DNA from: Rudaea sp. | Lineage (GTDB): Bacteria; Pseudomonadota; Gammaproteobacteria; Xanthomonadales; Rhodanobacteraceae | Assembly: GCA_025451955.1 (NCBI GenBank) | Contig: JANWJJ010000014.1 | Span: forward strand, 1-53,900 | DNA length: 53,900 nt | Direction: 5' to 3' | In this document: positions 52,333 to 53,900 of the stretch, piece after piece | Numbering within the stretch: position 1 is the stretch's first letter | How the letters are laid out: each line of letters starts with the position of its first letter | The notes under the pieces: model-generated | What the model was told of the DNA's origin: nothing | Seen by the model: only the letters and a program-made list of their open reading frames with translations | Database searches by the model: none | Translations under genes and position numbers: made by a program

Positions 52333-53897
52333 ACGCGCCCACGCGCACTCTGCTTACCCTGAAACGTTCTCACGGCGATGGACCTGCCATCGAAGAACGC
52401 CTGCACAAGGTGCTGGCGAATGCGGGCATGGGCTCGCGCCGATTGCTCGAACAACGCATCGAAGCCGGCGAAGTGAAGGTCAATGGCAACGTTGCCGAGC
52501 TCGGTTCCAGCGTGCGTGCAGGCGACCGCGTGGAACTCGACAGCAAACTTTTCGTCGCCGTGAACGACAGCGCCGAACATGCGCAGGTGCTGGTGTTCCA
52601 CAAACCCGACGGCGTGGTCACAACCCGGGACGACCCGGAAGGCCGGCCCACGGTATTTGAGCAGCTGCCGCGTTTGAAGGGCGCACGCTGGATCGCGGTG
52701 GGCCGACTCGATATCAACACCACCGGTTTGCTGCTGCTGACCACGGACGGTGCGCTCGCGCACACGTTGATGCATCCGAGCACTGAAGTCGAGCGTGAAT
52801 ATATCTGCCGCGTGCATGGCGAAGTTCCGGACGAAGTGCTGGAGCGGCTCAAGTCCGGCATCGAACTCGAAGACGGCACCGCGCGCTTCGAGGAACTGGC
52901 CATCATCAGCCGCGGCGACAGTCATTCCTGGTTTCGCGTCGTGATCCGCGAGGGCCGCAATCGCGAAGTACGGCGGATGTGGGAATCACAAGGATTGATG
53001 GTCAGCCGGCTCAAACGCATTCGTTACGGCAACGTGGAATTGCCACGCGGACTGCTCAAGGGCCAGAGCGAGACGCTGGATCCACAGCAAGTGAAATCCC
53101 TGCGCGATCTGGTTGGCGCCACCGATCCGGAACCCACGCTTACCTTGCAGCCGGTTGTCAACCAGCGGCGCGCGGCCAAACCCAGCAACGAGTTCCGCCC
53201 TGCGCCACGTACTCAGCAGGCCTGGACCGGCGCTGCAGACGAAGGCCGCGAGCTGCGCGCTTTCGATCGCATCCGTGAAGACACGCCCTTTCGTCCCGGC
53301 GGTAAACGCAAACCCGGCAGCGGGAAACGGCCGCCGCGCGGCGGCAACGGACCGAGTGGACGCGGTCGTGATCAGCAGCCGCGCGGTCAACAGCCGCGTG
53401 ACCGGCGTCCACCCGGCGCCCGCCCACCGCGGCGCGGCGCCGTACGCGGCAATGCTCCAGGACAAGGTCAATCGCAATTCGGTGGGCCGCAGATCGGCGG
53501 GCCTCAAATCGGCGTATATCAGCCACGTCCATGGTCCCCTGGAGACGATGCAGGACGCACCGGTCCACGCCCGCCTCGGCGCGGCAAGCCGCGGCCGGGC
53601 GGTCCGGGCGGAGGTGGCGGATTCCGCGGCGCGAACACGCAAGGCGATCCCCGCCGTCAAGGACGTCCCGGCAATCCCAATGCCGGCTGGCGACCGCCAG
53701 TGACGGGCGCTTATGGCGAGCGCAACGAATCGCGTTCACCGCGCAGGGGAAACCCGGGATACGCAGCGCAAGGTCAGCAACAGCGCCCGCGCCGTCCCAA
53801 CGAAGGCCTGCCGCGTGACGATATCGGTAATCGTCTGCCGACTCAGAATAACGGCCCGCGCCGCCCCGGCAAACGGCGTCCGCCACCGCGCCAATAA
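52329..53897 (+). CDS. rluB: 23S rRNA pseudouridine synthase RluB with long basic disordered tail
   Basis: A 522-aa protein. The N-terminal S4 domain (EERLHKVLANAGMGSRRLLEQRIEAGEVKVNG) and RsuA-family catalytic domain with Asp128 in AVGRLDINTTGLLLLT and VIREGRNREVRRMW make up about 275 residues. The remaining roughly 245 residues are Arg/Gly/Pro/Gln-rich, with RGG-like and PPRRG repeats, and should be unstructured and RNA-binding. RluB makes pseudouridine 2605 in 23S rRNA in E. coli. It is coupled to scpB by ATGA, an order seen widely in proteobacteria. The gene ends 3 bases before the window end. Confidence 0.93.
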   Translation: MNAPTRTLLTLKRSHGDGPAIEERLHKVLANAGMGSRRLLEQRIEAGEVKVNGNVAELGSSVRAGDRVELDSKLFVAVNDSAEHAQVLVFHKPDGVVTTRDDPEGRPTVFEQLPRLKGARWIAVGRLDINTTGLLLLTTDGALAHTLMHPSTEVEREYICRVHGEVPDEVLERLKSGIELEDGTARFEELAIISRGDSHSWFRVVIREGRNREVRRMWESQGLMVSRLKRIRYGNVELPRGLLKGQSETLDPQQVKSLRDLVGATDPEPTLTLQPVVNQRRAAKPSNEFRPAPRTQQAWTGAADEGRELRAFDRIREDTPFRPGGKRKPGSGKRPPRGGNGPSGRGRDQQPRGQQPRDRRPPGARPPRRGAVRGNAPGQGQSQFGGPQIGGPQIGVYQPRPWSPGDDAGRTGPRPPRRGKPRPGGPGGGGGFRGANTQGDPRRQGRPGNPNAGWRPPVTGAYGERNESRSPRRGNPGYAAQGQQQRPRRPNEGLPRDDIGNRLPTQNNGPRRPGKRRPPPRQ

Positions 53898-53900
53898 AAA

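Overview
The window is a compact, GC-rich stretch of a gammaproteobacterial chromosome. Gene content and order (hrcA-grpE-dnaK-dnaJ-dapB-carA-carB-greA, prfB-lysS, ftsK-lolA-rarA-serS, aat-infA-clpA-clpS, nudJ-mnmA-hflD) and protein flavour point to Xanthomonadales, probably near Rhodanobacteraceae. This placement is inferred from synteny and recalled protein similarity, not from a search. Almost every base is coding. Seven gene pairs are joined by an ATGA overlap, and two convergent pairs share one palindromic stop (TTAA, CTAG).

Layout. 1-3.9 kb: the end of mtnC, a membrane-anchored C13 (caspase-like) peptidase, a glycerophosphodiester phosphodiesterase, and a PadR/HAAS-sensor pair with an operator-like inverted repeat. 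3.9-8.3 kb: hutH coupled to hisS, tRNA-Pro(CGG), and a 5'-truncated sugar dehydrogenase. 8.3-24.3 kb: the serS-rarA-lolA-ftsK...trxB...aat-infA-clpA-clpS neighbourhood known from E. coli, here interrupted by a SulP transporter and a MazEF-type toxin-antitoxin pair. 24.4-31.8 kb: nudJ-mnmA-hflD, acnA, an NTF2-like lipoprotein, and fadD. 31.8-43 kb: PilZ, then a minus-strand run carA - small secreted protein - carB - greA - apgM-like - recJ - prfB (with its programmed frameshift) - lysS. 43-50.3 kb: a 2OG-Fe(II) oxygenase and the heat-shock operon hrcA-grpE-dnaK-TMEM175-dnaJ-dapB behind a sigma-32-like promoter. 50.7-53.9 kb: scpA-scpB-rluB.

Most genes serve translation (hisS, serS, lysS, prfB, infA, tRNA-Pro, mnmA, rluB), proteostasis (ClpAS, Aat, DnaKJ/GrpE/HrcA) and chromosome maintenance (FtsK, RarA, RecJ, ScpAB). 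The interesting material is in how they are arranged: small accessory genes inserted into conserved operons (mazEF, sulP, TMEM175, the carA/carB protein), a promoter whose -10 element is the loop of the upstream gene's terminator hairpin, a hisS-hutH coupling, a cysteine-rich insertion in RecJ made by a 9-bp tandem duplication, and four REP-like elements. I saw no CRISPR array, insertion sequence, prophage or rRNA, and no clear wholly new multi-gene system.
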